The notes under the pieces were generated by a model. The model was not told the origin of the DNA, did no database searches, and saw only the letters and a list, made by a program, of their open reading frames with translations. A stretch of DNA of 64,000 nt from Firm-04 sp045591925 (GTDB lineage Bacteria; Bacillota; Clostridia; Oscillospirales; Ruminococcaceae), in contig JAZNTW010000109.1 of NCBI GenBank assembly GCA_045591925.1, forward strand, positions 14,684-78,683. The letters run 5' to 3'. Numbering within the stretch: the first letter of the stretch is position 1; each line of letters begins with the position of its first letter. Made by a program: the position numbers and the translations under genes. Of the stretch, positions 33,259 through 42,488 are shown piece after piece.

Positions 33259-34623
33259 ATGTCAGAGATTCAGAGAACCAGTAAGGTTGTGAAATTCGGC
33301 GGAAGCTCGCTTGCAGACGCCAATCAGTTTAAAAAGGTCAAGGCGATTATTGAATCCGATCCGGAGCGCCGCTATGTTGTTCCGTCGGCACCGGGCAAAC
33401 GCTTTGGAAATGATATTAAGATTACCGATATGCTCTACACCTGTCAGAAATTTGCTTCTGAGGGAAAGGATTTTTCCGAAACGATTGACCAGATCCGCAG
33501 CCGTTATCTGGAAATTGCCAAGGATCTCGGACTGAGCTTCGATCCCACCGATGAGCTTGATCGGATTGCATACCGTCTCAAGGAGGGCGCAACCAGAGAT
33601 TATGCCGCAAGCCGCGGTGAATATCTCAATGGTATGCTGCTTGCGGATTATCTCGGATTTCCGTTTGTTGACGCGGCAGATGTGATCTATTTTAATGAAA
33701 ACGGCAGATTGCAGATGACGGAAACCATGATGGCGCTGCGCGACAGACTGAACAATACGCCCTGCGCTGTAATTCCCGGCTTTTATGGTGCAGGCCCGAA
33801 CGGTGAGATCATCACATTCTCTCGCGGCGGCTCGGATGTGACCGGTTCGCTGGTTGCAAGAGCGGTTCGTGCGGAAATCTATGAGAACTGGACGGATGTT
33901 TCCGGCGTGCTTGTCACCGACCCGCGCATCGTAAAGGATGCAGCCGTGATCAATACGATTACCTATGAGGAGCTTCGCGAGCTTTCTTATATGGGTGCGA
34001 CCGTTTTGCATGAGGACGCAATTTTCCCGGTTCGTGCAGCCGGTATCCCGATCAATATCCGCAATACGAATGACCCCTCTGCGCCCGGTACGCTGATCGT
34101 ATCCGGCGACAGCGCAGATTCTGATGCACAGACCGGCTACACCATTACCGGTATTGCCGGCAAAAAGGGCTTCTGCGCGATCAATATTCAAAAGGCAATG
34201 ATGAATGCAGAGCTTGGCTTCTGCCGAAAGGTGCTCTCTGTTCTGGAAGAAATGGGTATCTCCTTTGAGCATATGCCGTCCGGTATTGATACGATGACGA
34301 TCATTGTTGCGGAGGAAATGATCAAGGGCAAGGAAAAGACCGTTCTTTCGCGGATTCGCAAGGCTGTTGAGCCGGATTCCTGCGATCTGGAGCATGGTAT
34401 CTCGCTGCTTGCGGTTGTCGGCAGAGGAATGCGCAGAACGCGCGGTACTGCGGCGCGGATTTTTGCTGCACTGGCACACGCGCGTATCAATGTGAAGATG
34501 ATTGACCAGGGCTCCAGTGAGCTGAATATCATCATTGGTCTGCTGGATGGCGACTTTGAGGAAGCTGTTCGCCGTATTTACGATATGTTCGTCAATAGCA
34601 CGCTGAACGAATCCATTTCGTAA
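33259..34623 (+). CDS. Aspartate kinase
   Basis: 454 aa. First step of lysine, threonine and methionine synthesis from aspartate. The kinase domain opens with VVKFGGSSLADANQF and includes FYGAGPNGEIITFSRGGSDVTGSLVARAV and LVTDPRIV; two ACT domains follow (from about residue 300), ending INVKMIDQGSSELNIIIGL, so feedback control by an end-product amino acid is expected. AAGGA at 33245-33249 supports ATG 33259 over ATG 33250. A TATAAT at 33216-33221 may be its -10, but no good -35 is visible in the 164-base gap upstream. Confidence 0.94.
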   Translation: MSEIQRTSKVVKFGGSSLADANQFKKVKAIIESDPERRYVVPSAPGKRFGNDIKITDMLYTCQKFASEGKDFSETIDQIRSRYLEIAKDLGLSFDPTDELDRIAYRLKEGATRDYAASRGEYLNGMLLADYLGFPFVDAADVIYFNENGRLQMTETMMALRDRLNNTPCAVIPGFYGAGPNGEIITFSRGGSDVTGSLVARAVRAEIYENWTDVSGVLVTDPRIVKDAAVINTITYEELRELSYMGATVLHEDAIFPVRAAGIPINIRNTNDPSAPGTLIVSGDSADSDAQTGYTITGIAGKKGFCAINIQKAMMNAELGFCRKVLSVLEEMGISFEHMPSGIDTMTIIVAEEMIKGKEKTVLSRIRKAVEPDSCDLEHGISLLAVVGRGMRRTRGTAARIFAALAHARINVKMIDQGSSELNIIIGLLDGDFEEAVRRIYDMFVNSTLNESIS

Positions 34624-34643
34624 TCTCAAAACGATATATTTTC

Positions 34644-34685
34644 ATGTACTGCTGTGGATTTCTATTTCGCAGCAGTACATTTTTA
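34644..34685 (+). terminator. Intrinsic terminator after aspartate kinase
   Basis: ATGTACTGCTG (34644-34654) pairs perfectly with 34670-34680, followed by TTTTATT. Confidence 0.88.
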
Positions 34686-34736
34686 TTCTAAAATTATGAA
34701 CGAACTGTTAATTTTAAAAATGTGCGAAAAAATATA

Positions 34737-34765
34737 TTGCAGTTCTTCTCAAATGGTGTTATAAT
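34737..34765 (+). promoter_or_regulatory. Sigma-A promoter of the GGDEF gene
   Basis: TTGCAG (34737-34742), 17-base spacer, TATAAT (34760-34765), 39 bases before the start codon. Confidence 0.78.
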
Positions 34766-34804
34766 AGATTATAAATTTTATATCATATGCTGGAGGAGAA
34801 TTGT

Positions 34805-36133
34805 ATGAAACAGACAGAATATGAGCAAATCAGTGACCATAACGCAATGTTTCAGTTATGTAGCATTCTTGCTTATGAGTATACAAATATTTTTGTTGTT
34901 CAGATTTCGGATAACAGTTATGTACGATATTGTCCGGATCGCAGAAATCATACGCTGGTTCTCGGCGGCGGCGGTCCTGATTTTTATGCAAGACTGCACA
35001 GTCTTTGCGAGACATATATATCTTCGGATTACAGAGAAAATATGCTGCAGAAGTTCAGCAAGGAGAATCTTCTGGAAGCCATGAAGCGTTCGGAAACGGT
35101 GTCTGTGCAGCTTCAGATTGGGGTTAATGATAAGCAGGTAACATATGATATGAAAGCGTATCCATGCGCGGATAAAAACGTCTTTATCGTCGGCGTGAGG
35201 AATGCAGCCTCGCAGGTAGATCAGGTTGTGGTCAGCACGCAGCGCAGCATTTATCGGAGTATTGTGAATACGCTCTCAAAATTATGTGAAGCCATTTATG
35301 ATGTGGATATTGTAACCGGCGAATATACGGAATGTCATTCCAGCGATAATTATGCGAAGATGCAGTTCAGAAAAAAAGGTAGCAATTTCTTCCGCGATAT
35401 GCAGGAGCATCTCAAAACGGATATTTACGCGGACGATTATCTCAAACTGGCTGAGGCAATGAAGCCTGAAAATCTCTTTTCGACCATTCGTGAAAACGGC
35501 TTTATGATCCTCAATTATCGGCTGTTATTTGAGGGCGTTCCGAGATATGTGATGCTGTATGCGGCGTTTCCGCCGGAGGAGCAGGATCATCTGATTATTA
35601 TCGTTACCGATGTTGACGCTGATATGCAGCGGACGATTGCATATGAAAAGGCAATCGGAAATGCGATGCAGCTTGCCAATCTGGATGCGCTGACCGGTCT
35701 GAAAAATAAAACTGCCTATGTGCAGAAAGAACGCGAACTGAATCTTGTGATTGCGGCGCAGCCTCAGATGGAGCTTGCTGTTGTGGTTTGCGATGTCAAC
35801 GGCCTGAAAATCATCAATGATACAAAGGGTCATATCGTAGGTGATGCGTATATTCAGGAGGCTGCAAAGCTGATTTGTACGATTTTTGCGCATAGTCCGG
35901 TTTATCGCATCGGCGGAGATGAGTTTGTGGTATTGCTGGAGGGCAGAGATTATCAGAATCGCGATGCGCTGATGCAGGAGCTGAACGATACGGTTCAGGA
36001 AAATCAAGCGCAGCAGCTTGTCACGGTAGCAAGCGGAATTTCGATTCTGAATCCAGAAACCGACAGCTGTGTGCAGGATGTATTTGCACGCGCCGACCAC
36101 GAAATGTATTCGCAGAAGCGCAGCAGACGCTGA
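34805..36133 (+). CDS. GGDEF domain protein, putative diguanylate cyclase
   Basis: 442 aa, cytoplasmic (no membrane helix). The C-terminal GGDEF domain (about 285-440) has LDALTGLKNKTAYVQ, VVCDVNGLKIINDTKGH and an intact RIGGDEFVV active site, so c-di-GMP synthesis is plausible; an RxxD inhibitory site is not seen before it. The N-terminal 280 residues look like one or two PAS-type sensory domains. GGAGGAG precedes the ATG. Expressed from its own promoter between two terminators. Confidence 0.9.
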   Translation: MKQTEYEQISDHNAMFQLCSILAYEYTNIFVVQISDNSYVRYCPDRRNHTLVLGGGGPDFYARLHSLCETYISSDYRENMLQKFSKENLLEAMKRSETVSVQLQIGVNDKQVTYDMKAYPCADKNVFIVGVRNAASQVDQVVVSTQRSIYRSIVNTLSKLCEAIYDVDIVTGEYTECHSSDNYAKMQFRKKGSNFFRDMQEHLKTDIYADDYLKLAEAMKPENLFSTIRENGFMILNYRLLFEGVPRYVMLYAAFPPEEQDHLIIIVTDVDADMQRTIAYEKAIGNAMQLANLDALTGLKNKTAYVQKERELNLVIAAQPQMELAVVVCDVNGLKIINDTKGHIVGDAYIQEAAKLICTIFAHSPVYRIGGDEFVVLLEGRDYQNRDALMQELNDTVQENQAQQLVTVASGISILNPETDSCVQDVFARADHEMYSQKRSRR

Positions 36134-36166
36134 TCGTTATCGCATATATCAGATAACCATGATACG

Positions 36167-36213
36167 AAAAAAGCACCATTCCGGTATTCATAGCAGAATC
36201 CGGAATGGTGCTT
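36167..36213. terminator. Bidirectional terminator
   Basis: AAGCACCATTCCGG (36171-36184) pairs perfectly with 36200-36213. The A-run at 36167-36172 becomes a T-tract on the minus strand, so it mainly ends the amidase gene; on the plus strand it follows the GGDEF gene. Confidence 0.9.
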
Positions 36214-36217
36214 GTGT

Positions 36218-38083
36218 TTATATGGGTGCTTGCTGCGATTCTTTTTTCAGATACATCCCATAGTGGTTTGCAAGGAATTTTGCCTCTGCAACAGCCAGCT
36301 TTCTGACATTTTGATCGTTGAGCAGCCAGTTTGTTGCGCGCAGATTCGTGTGATAGCTGTGTTCGAGCAGAATCGAGGGCGTATTGACAGCGGTTGCGCT
36401 TCGCAGAACGCCGTAATAATCCTTATCGGGGTAGATTTCGCCGTGTCGTTTCAAAATCGAACCGCGCTGCGATGTTCCCATGACATCCGCAACGAGATTC
36501 GCTAAATCAAGACCAAGCTGGTCGCAGGTTCCTGTGATGGTGCAGCAGGCGACAGGCCCGTCAATCGTAGGATTGGAACACGCATTGGAATGTAGGCTCA
36601 GGAACAAATCACAGCCCTTCGATGCGCTGCCGCGTTCAGCGAGTGAAAGGTCGGTGTCCTTATCCTGACGCGTGGTGATGACCGTGACGTTATATTGTTC
36701 CAGTTCTTCCTTGAGATATCCTTGCAGCTTCCAGTTGAAATCGGATTCGTAATATGCCGAATTCACAGGGCTGAGATTATATTTTGCAAAATGTCCTGCA
36801 TCCAGGCAAATTTTGACCGGATCATATACGCCCACATCCGTAAAGCGATAGTTCAAGCCATCGAGCGTGATGATGCCGGTTGCTGCAATGCCGTTTTCAT
36901 CAAAATAGTATTGGTCTGTACCGACTGTTGTCCAGCCGATCACAATTTCGCCGGTTAATGGGCTGACATAGGTTTTTCCGGCATCCGTCTGACGAAATCC
37001 GTCAATTCGTTTGCCCTCGGCATCCAAGAAACAGAGGACGCCATTTTCATTGATACTGCCGGTCTGCATGACGCCTGCTGTATTGAAATAATACGTATCT
37101 TCACCGATTTGCTGTAAACCGATGTATGCTTTTCCCTGCGTATCAAAATAGTAGTTCTGTTCAGAAATGCTTTGCCATCCGGTCAGCATGACGCCTGCTT
37201 CATCAAACGCATACAAGTCATTTTCGATGGTTTGCAGTCCGGTGACAATCGCACCGTCCGATTCGGCATAGTAGGTTTGCTGTTCCAGCGTGAACCAGCC
37301 CGTCTGCATAGCGCCATTTTCAGCAAGGAAAATTCTTTTGTCATCAAGCTGACAGAATCCGGTTTGCATAATACCGGTTTCATCAAAGAGATAGGTTTGC
37401 TCCTCGATTGTTTGCATTCCGCAGAGCATACCGGTTTCCGCATCTGCATAGTAGGTGTTGTTTTCGATGGTGAGCCAGCCGGTTTGGATTTCGGGTGTTC
37501 CCTCGGACGAGATATCGTATCGGCGTGTGATGCCATCGGAAGCGGTCTGCCAGCCTGTCAATAGCTGATGGTCTTCAGAGAACAGATATGGCGCATCTTG
37601 CAGCATGGCTTCACCCTTGAGCGGCGTGCCATCCGCGTTTCCGTAATACCATGCGCCCTCGATCTCGCACCATGCGTCTTTTTGTAACACACCGTATATG
37701 TCAGCGAGATAGGTTTTGTCGTCTGCGGTGAAGAGGGTGGTTTGTTTTCCGAGTTGTGGGTCAATATAGTATTCGCCGCCGCGCCACTGCAGAAAGCCTG
37801 TAACCGGCTCGCCTGTTTCCGGATCATAGTATCTGCGAATGCCGTCAACATCCTGCCAGCCGATCTGCTGTACACCGTTCGGAGCGAATAAATACGTTGT
37901 ATCGTCAATCGTGACAGCGCCAATAGCAACGGTCTGATTTTCATAGATGTAATAGCGGCGTTTGTCGTCTTGCACCCAGCTTCCGGATTGTTCAGCAGCA
38001 GAAGCACCGATCGTGAGGAGCATGATGGCACTGATTCCGGATAAGAATGCGCACGAAATGTGTGTGGGCATTTTAGGGTTCAT
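36218..38083 (-). CDS. Secreted N-acetylmuramoyl-L-alanine amidase with cell-wall-binding repeats
   Basis: 621 aa. A signal peptide ends at about IGASAAEQ. Then come roughly 17 repeats of about 20 residues of the choline/glucan-binding type (patterns such as TGWQSISEQNYYFDTQGKA and MQTGFCQLDDKRIFLAENGA), about residues 35-415. The C-terminal Amidase_3 domain (about 420-615) keeps its zinc ligands (His in CLDAGHF, Glu in YYESDFN, His in SLHSNA) and catalytic Glu in LLEHSYHTN. AAGGGAG places the start at 38083. It cleaves the stem peptide from muramic acid in peptidoglycan. Own consensus promoter upstream. Confidence 0.94.
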   Translation of the reverse strand: MNPKMPTHISCAFLSGISAIMLLTIGASAAEQSGSWVQDDKRRYYIYENQTVAIGAVTIDDTTYLFAPNGVQQIGWQDVDGIRRYYDPETGEPVTGFLQWRGGEYYIDPQLGKQTTLFTADDKTYLADIYGVLQKDAWCEIEGAWYYGNADGTPLKGEAMLQDAPYLFSEDHQLLTGWQTASDGITRRYDISSEGTPEIQTGWLTIENNTYYADAETGMLCGMQTIEEQTYLFDETGIMQTGFCQLDDKRIFLAENGAMQTGWFTLEQQTYYAESDGAIVTGLQTIENDLYAFDEAGVMLTGWQSISEQNYYFDTQGKAYIGLQQIGEDTYYFNTAGVMQTGSINENGVLCFLDAEGKRIDGFRQTDAGKTYVSPLTGEIVIGWTTVGTDQYYFDENGIAATGIITLDGLNYRFTDVGVYDPVKICLDAGHFAKYNLSPVNSAYYESDFNWKLQGYLKEELEQYNVTVITTRQDKDTDLSLAERGSASKGCDLFLSLHSNACSNPTIDGPVACCTITGTCDQLGLDLANLVADVMGTSQRGSILKRHGEIYPDKDYYGVLRSATAVNTPSILLEHSYHTNLRATNWLLNDQNVRKLAVAEAKFLANHYGMYLKKESQQAPI

Positions 38084-38111
38084 GAAAATACTCCCTTGTT
38101 GTTTTTTCAAT

Positions 38112-38140
38112 ATTATAACATGATTGGTGTGAATTGTCAA
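38112..38140 (-). promoter_or_regulatory. Consensus sigma-A promoter of the amidase
   Basis: Minus strand: TTGACA (38140-38135), 17 bases, TATAAT (38117-38112), about 28 bases before the start codon. Confidence 0.9.
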
Positions 38141-38248
38141 GAAATGTCGGATTGTGCAGCGTTGGAGCAATCGGGATGAACAATGAGGTGATGATATGCA
38201 CGTATTTGCGTTTGTTTTTAACTCGAAAAATATTTTTTCATTTGATAC

Positions 38249-38277
38249 TTGACAAATGTCCGGTTTTATGGTATAAT
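38249..38277 (+). promoter_or_regulatory. Consensus promoter of tRNA-Trp
   Basis: TTGACA (38249-38254), 17-base spacer, TATAAT (38272-38277), ten bases before the tRNA. Confidence 0.9.
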
Positions 38278-38287
38278 AATTGAGTCG

Positions 38288-38363
38288 TAGGGGTATAGCT
38301 CAGCTGGTAGAGCAACGGACTCCAAATCCGTGTGCCGAGGGTTCGATTCCTTCTGCCCCTGCC
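38288..38363 (+). tRNA. tRNA-Trp (CCA anticodon)
   Basis: 76 bases with the 3' CCA encoded. The acceptor AGGGGTA pairs with TGCCCCT, the D-arm has GCTCAGCTGGTAGAGC, the anticodon stem ACGGA/TCCGT encloses CTCCAAA with anticodon CCA at 38321-38323, and the T-arm contains GGTTCGATTCC. Confidence 0.97.
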
Positions 38364-38392
38364 ATTAGTTCTGTACAAAATAGATGACAGAC

Positions 38393-38421
38393 CAAAAAAG
38401 TCCGATTTTTCGGGCTTTTTT
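38393..38421 (+). terminator. Terminator 1 after tRNA-Trp
   Basis: AAAAAAGTCCG pairs with CGGGCTTTTTT around a short T-rich loop, 30 bases after the tRNA. Confidence 0.8.
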
Positions 38422-38528
38422 GCGTTATATGAGCCAAAAATTTTTATATGAAAACCGTAGATGACATTTTGCTTTTTCGAGCCTGAAAGTGGACTTGAAC
38501 GGGCGTTTTTTGATTTTGCAGAGATTTG

Positions 38529-38570
38529 AGAGCAGATTTGGAAGAAAAATTCCGAAGTCTGCTCTTTTTT
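38529..38570 (+). terminator. Terminator 2 after tRNA-Trp
   Basis: AGAGCAGA (38529-38536) pairs with TCTGCTCT (38558-38565); TTTTTT follows. Nothing recognisable lies between terminators 1 and 2. Confidence 0.75.
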
Positions 38571-38617
38571 AATGCAAAAAACTTTCACAAAGTTTTAAAT
38601 CGAATATTGTCGCATTT

Positions 38618-38662
38618 GCCGAACCAGTTGAGATTGAGTATCTCGATTGGTTCGGCTTTTTT
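38618..38662 (+). terminator. Terminator 3 after tRNA-Trp
   Basis: GCCGAACCA (38618-38626) pairs perfectly with TGGTTCGGC (38648-38656), with further pairing inside the loop; TTTTTT follows. It probably ended a now-lost gene. Confidence 0.85.
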
Positions 38663-38671
38663 ATTTTCCCT

Positions 38672-38907
38672 ATACAAAGGACTGCTTGAAGAACCTTCGT
38701 GAGCTGAAAGCGCTCGGTATCACGGTAATGTTTGAAAAAGAGAACATCGACACAGCTAACATGACTGACGAGATTATGATAACCATTCTCGGTGGCTTGG
38801 CTCAGGAAGAATCGGTGTCCATATCGCAAAATATGCGGTGGAGTGTGCGAAAACGAATGGAGAATGGGACAATGAAAATGTCTTCAACTCCATTTGGATA
38901 CAGACAG
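38672..38907 (+). pseudogene. Serine recombinase relic
   Basis: A stretch of about 78 codons encodes TKDCLKNLRELKALGITVMF, EKENIDTANMTDEIMITILG and GLAQEESVSISQNMRWSVRK, which is the part of large serine recombinases just after the catalytic core, up to the first residues of the recombinase domain (STPFGYR). The catalytic N-terminus and the DNA-binding C-terminus are missing. At about 38907 the homology stops and the antisense of a BspA-like gene begins. It lies close to tRNA-Trp, a possible sign of a lost integrative element. Confidence 0.8.
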
Positions 38908-41293
38908 CATACGGAACATCCGTATTGCCGTCATAGGTCTTGGAGATGGTTCCGGCGATGATGGGGGTTACCGTTTGGGGGATGATTTTGTAGGTCGTGC
39001 TTGCGGTTTTGCCGTTCATTGTGATGCTGGCGATGACCTCGCCGGCGTTGATGTTGCCGTTTTCGCTGTAGCTGATTGTAGGTGCGTCCAGCACATTTTC
39101 GGGGCTGACGGTTACGCTTGCCGTATGTGCAGTGCCGTTATAGACGGGAGCAGCAGGTGCGGAAAGGGTGAAGATTACGTTATAATCCGTGCTGTCCTTG
39201 ACGATGCAGTCGTGGCAGGTTGCGGTGAGGACTGCGTCATCGGCTGTATATTCCCATACGTGGTTATGCACCAGTCCGCAGGTGGTACAGATGTCGTTTT
39301 CGAAGCTGTGGCTGCAAGTGCCGCCGCAGGTGATGCAGATGCCATCCCGATTTGCCCAGTCGGCATATGTGTGGGTATGGGTCTGACCGCAGCCTAAGGT
39401 GCATACGCCGTCATCCCATTTATGCGGCTGAACTGTAACGGAAACAGCAGCATTGCTGTTGAGCGGATAGGATGTTTACGCTTTCCAATTACAGGGAATA
39501 CTGATGGTCAAAACAGAATCAGTTTCCAAAGAACGATAAAACGCATATTCGGAAATTTCACAGGTATCGCCATTGAATATTACCGTTTCAAGAGAATAAT
39601 TCGATAATGCGTAGTTATCAATCGTGGTAACACTTGCAGGAATCGTAATCGTTTTCAGAGAGCTGTCGCTGAATGCGCCGCTTTCAATGGTTATCAGTCC
39701 ATCAGGAAGTACAACGGTGTCAATTCCTTTGCAGTTGTTAAAGGCATAAAAACCGATGTTTGTGATATCCTTGCCGATGGTAACGGAGCTGAGATTGTCA
39801 CAGTTTGCGAAAGCGTAATCACCAATGGCAGTGATGCCGTCCCAAACCAGAATATCGGTGATGCTGCTTTTCTTGTCGTACCACGGAGTGCCGTTTTCGT
39901 TTAATCCGTAATCTGCGATCGCGCCCTCGCCGTTGATGGAAAGGATATAACCGCTTTCGTCGTCACCAACAAGCGCCCACTGAACGTCCTTGCCCTCATT
40001 GACTGACGGGTCGCCGCAGTAGCCGCCGGATGCGCCGCAGAGACTACATACGCTATTTGTAAATGAATGTGCGTTGCATAATATAGTACCATTGTTTACG
40101 ATGATACCATTCTTATAGAGCGCACCTTTGATGGTGATGGTGCCATTGTTGATGATTTTGCCGCTGTTTGTGAGTGTTACGCCCTTGGCAATCGTGAGAT
40201 TTGCGCCGTCTACGACGGTAAGCGTGTCGTCTCCTGCAATTTCAAGGTTCTGCGCAAGCTCATAATTACCTGTCACGGTGATTGTTGCAATATCATCTTG
40301 GGTTTGCGAAACAAGACAGTTGCCTGTCGGCGAAAAATCATAAGTAGCTACGCCATAGCCGCTACCGATTACTTGTGCTGATGTTGAAGTCTCCGCAAAC
40401 ACGGTACCGCCGCAGATGGTGATATTGCGCGCAATGCCTTTATAGCTGCCGCCAATCGCTGCGCCGGTATGGTTTCCTGTTGCGTAGATTGTACCGCCGT
40501 TGATGGTGATGCCGTTGCAGTCAGCGTTATCGCCGCCGCCGATGCCTGCGGCGCCATTACCACCGTTTGCAGTAATTGTACCGCCGTTTATCACAATATT
40601 TTCAGCTATAAGCTGATCGTTAGAACTGTAATCACTGCCGCTTCCTATGCCCGGCGCGCCGTTTGTGCCTGTTGCGACGATAATACCGGAATTGATGGTA
40701 ATATTTTTTGTAGAATTATTGACGCTGCCGCCGATTGCAGCAGAGAACGAGCTGTCACTTTTGGAGCGCGCAGTAAGCTTACCTGTTCCAAGCGTGCCGC
40801 CCTGTATGGTGAGCGTGCCGACATCGCCGTTGCCGTTCTTTTGCAGGCCTGCCGCATTGTTTGCACTCTTCAATACATTTTCGGTTCCGTCTGCAAGTGT
40901 GACAGTGACATCGCCCTTGCTGTTATCGGCAATTTTGAATGCGCAGGTATGCCATGCGTCCGAAATCTGGATGCTTACGCCTGCAAGGGTAACGTTTGCA
41001 GAAACGTCAGTATCTACTGTAATTGTGTTTGTGATGGTTGTGCCGAAAATGGTGATTTCGCTGCCATTTACATATTCAGTCATTAAGCCGTTTCCATAGC
41101 TGATTGTGCCATCTCCTATGAGAATGCTGCCCTCCGATATATCAAAAGTGAGTGTGGACAGTTCAGTTGCCGCACTTGCCGATATTCCGAAATTGATATT
41201 ACGGAATGTATCACTTGGGAAGTGCAGAAGCATACTGCCGCACATTGCCGCCGAAGCGAGAATTGCCAATCCTCTTTTCAATTTGCTTTTCAT
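38908..41293 (-). pseudogene. BspA-like surface protein gene, truncated and interrupted by a stop
   Basis: AAAGGAGG precedes the ATG at 41293. The first 605 codons encode a signal peptide, a carbohydrate-binding-like beta-helix region with four repeats of the type ITINGGTIYATG..GAAIGG (about residues 160-300), and BspA-type leucine-rich repeats (TAIGDYAFANCDNLSSVTIG and similar, about 480-600). A TAA at 39476-39478 ends this part, but the same frame continues without another stop through a Cys/His-rich segment and a beta-rich repeat (SAPAAPVYNGTAHTASVTVS; ISKTYDGNTDVP) until homology breaks at about 38908, where a recombinase relic begins. The C-terminal anchor is missing. The first 605 residues could still be secreted. 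Confidence 0.75.
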
Positions 41294-41307
41294 ATCAGTT
41301 CCTCCTT

Positions 41308-41448
41308 TTATTTTTTGGTGATGGTTTTCTGTGATTTTTCGATCATTTCCTGTCGTCGCGTCTCCACTGCCATAAAATTCACAGCAGTGATATAATCCCT
41401 GAAGTCGGTGAAAATTTGGATTCCGAGACTTCGATAGTCCATTTGCAT
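41308..41448 (-). CDS. Possible 46-residue protein between the TetR-like and BspA-like genes
   Basis: ORF of 46 codons starting MQMDYRSLGIQIFTDFRDYI and ending QKTITKK, three bases after the TetR-like stop. It has a protein-like composition, but no clear ribosome binding site and no known family; its end lies close to the BspA-like ribosome binding site. It may be a short gene or the displaced tail of the regulator. Confidence 0.3.
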   Translation of the reverse strand: MQMDYRSLGIQIFTDFRDYITAVNFMAVETRRQEMIEKSQKTITKK

Positions 41449-41451
41449 AAT

Positions 41452-42039
41452 TTACTGGATTTTGCGTTCCCGCACATCCCACGGGACGTTGTAGAGCTTC
41501 ATAATTGCGTGAAGTCCTTGTGAGATACGTTCATCCAGAGTTTCATCCGCGCCGCCGACTGATGAGTACATCCCGTATTCAATGCCGGAGTAAATATTCT
41601 CCATGAACGAGAATTGTTCCTCTGTCCAATCGGGGCAATATTCCGCAAAAACCTGCTGCGTTTTTTGGGTATCGTTTTCACGGATGATTTTCAGCGGCAG
41701 GGGATAGCGATATGCCGCCGTCAGTGTGTTTCGCATCGCTTGGTTCGCGTCTGCAATCGCAACCAAAGTGGCAAACTCGATGCACAGTGCAAGCAAGGGC
41801 GATTTATCCTCATTTTGCAGCATTCGGATGGTGCGCCATTGGAAATCGCACAGATCCTTGACAAATTCCGTAAGGAGATGCTCGCGCTGCGGGTAATGGA
41901 AGGTCAGATTGCCTGCGCTGATTCCCAACAGATCGCAGATATCTTTATTGAAAGTTGCTTCGAAGCCTCTTTCCAGATATTTTTTATGTTTTTTCATCCG
42001 CAGTGCGCGGGTGGGGAAAAAAATCCGGAATATGCTCAA
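41452..42039 (-). CDS. TetR/AcrR-like transcriptional regulator
   Basis: Up to 195 aa. FEATFNKDICDLLGISAGNLTFHYPQREHLLTEF is the helix-turn-helix of TetR-type regulators; the remaining 140 residues would be the ligand/dimer domain. The first helix is short and irregular, and the start is unsure: a TTG at 42039 with a weak AAGAG, or an ATG at 41997 that would trim part of helix 1. It lies directly upstream of the BspA-like pseudogene on the same strand and could have controlled it. Confidence 0.7.
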   Translation of the reverse strand: MSIFRIFFPTRALRMKKHKKYLERGFEATFNKDICDLLGISAGNLTFHYPQREHLLTEFVKDLCDFQWRTIRMLQNEDKSPLLALCIEFATLVAIADANQAMRNTLTAAYRYPLPLKIIRENDTQKTQQVFAEYCPDWTEEQFSFMENIYSGIEYGMYSSVGGADETLDERISQGLHAIMKLYNVPWDVRERKIQ

Positions 42040-42044
42040 ATCTC

Positions 42045-42073
42045 TTGTGGTTTTGTGCTGTTTGTGCTATAAT
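42045..42073 (+). promoter_or_regulatory. Possible promoter of the small gene at 42113
   Basis: TTGTGG (42045-42050), 17-base spacer, TATAAT (42068-42073). Confidence 0.5.
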
Positions 42074-42112
42074 ATAATCAGCGAGGTCAAATCGAACTTC
42101 GCTGATATTCTG

Positions 42113-42370
42113 ATGTGGTATATTTATAAGCATCCGGAATGCAAGCAGACGTTTCAGGAAGCGCTGAATTTGCTGCTGCGCTCTGCATCGGTGGTGGATG
42201 TGCCTCTTGCATACCTCTACATTTACACCTGCCTTGTCATGGAACATCGTAAAACTGTATCGTTCAAGCTTGATCTGGATGAACTGCGTCCGTTGTTCGC
42301 GGAAGCTGTCAAGCGGCATAGTGATGCACTCTCGCAGCGCAATTATTTTGTGGGCGACGGTCGAAGCTGA
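42113..42370 (+). CDS. Small hypothetical protein
   Basis: 85 aa from ATG 42113, starting MWYIYKHPECKQTFQEALNL. Protein-like helical composition with a hydrophobic middle (VPLAYLYIYTCLVM) and a charged C-terminal half; no family recognised. No good ribosome binding site precedes the ATG, so the true start may be different. A promoter-like sequence lies just upstream. Confidence 0.45.
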   Translation: MWYIYKHPECKQTFQEALNLLLRSASVVDVPLAYLYIYTCLVMEHRKTVSFKLDLDELRPLFAEAVKRHSDALSQRNYFVGDGRS

Positions 42371-42392
42371 ATGAATGACAGCGCTGTGTATC

Positions 42393-42421
42393 TTGAAATA
42401 TATGCAAATCTGTGATATGAT
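42393..42421 (+). promoter_or_regulatory. Probable promoter of the thioesterase gene
   Basis: TTGAAA (42393-42398), 17-base spacer, TATGAT (42416-42421). Confidence 0.6.
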
Positions 42422-42488
42422 ATCGGAAGTGCGGTCGCGGAGAAATCTGTATGATTGCACGAGGAAAGCAAAGGAGTAAAGCAAAATC

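Noticed and set aside
36960..37960. Repeated motifs on the minus strand within the amidase gene
   Set aside because: These are the 20-residue cell-wall-binding repeats of the protein, not DNA-level repeats or mobile elements.
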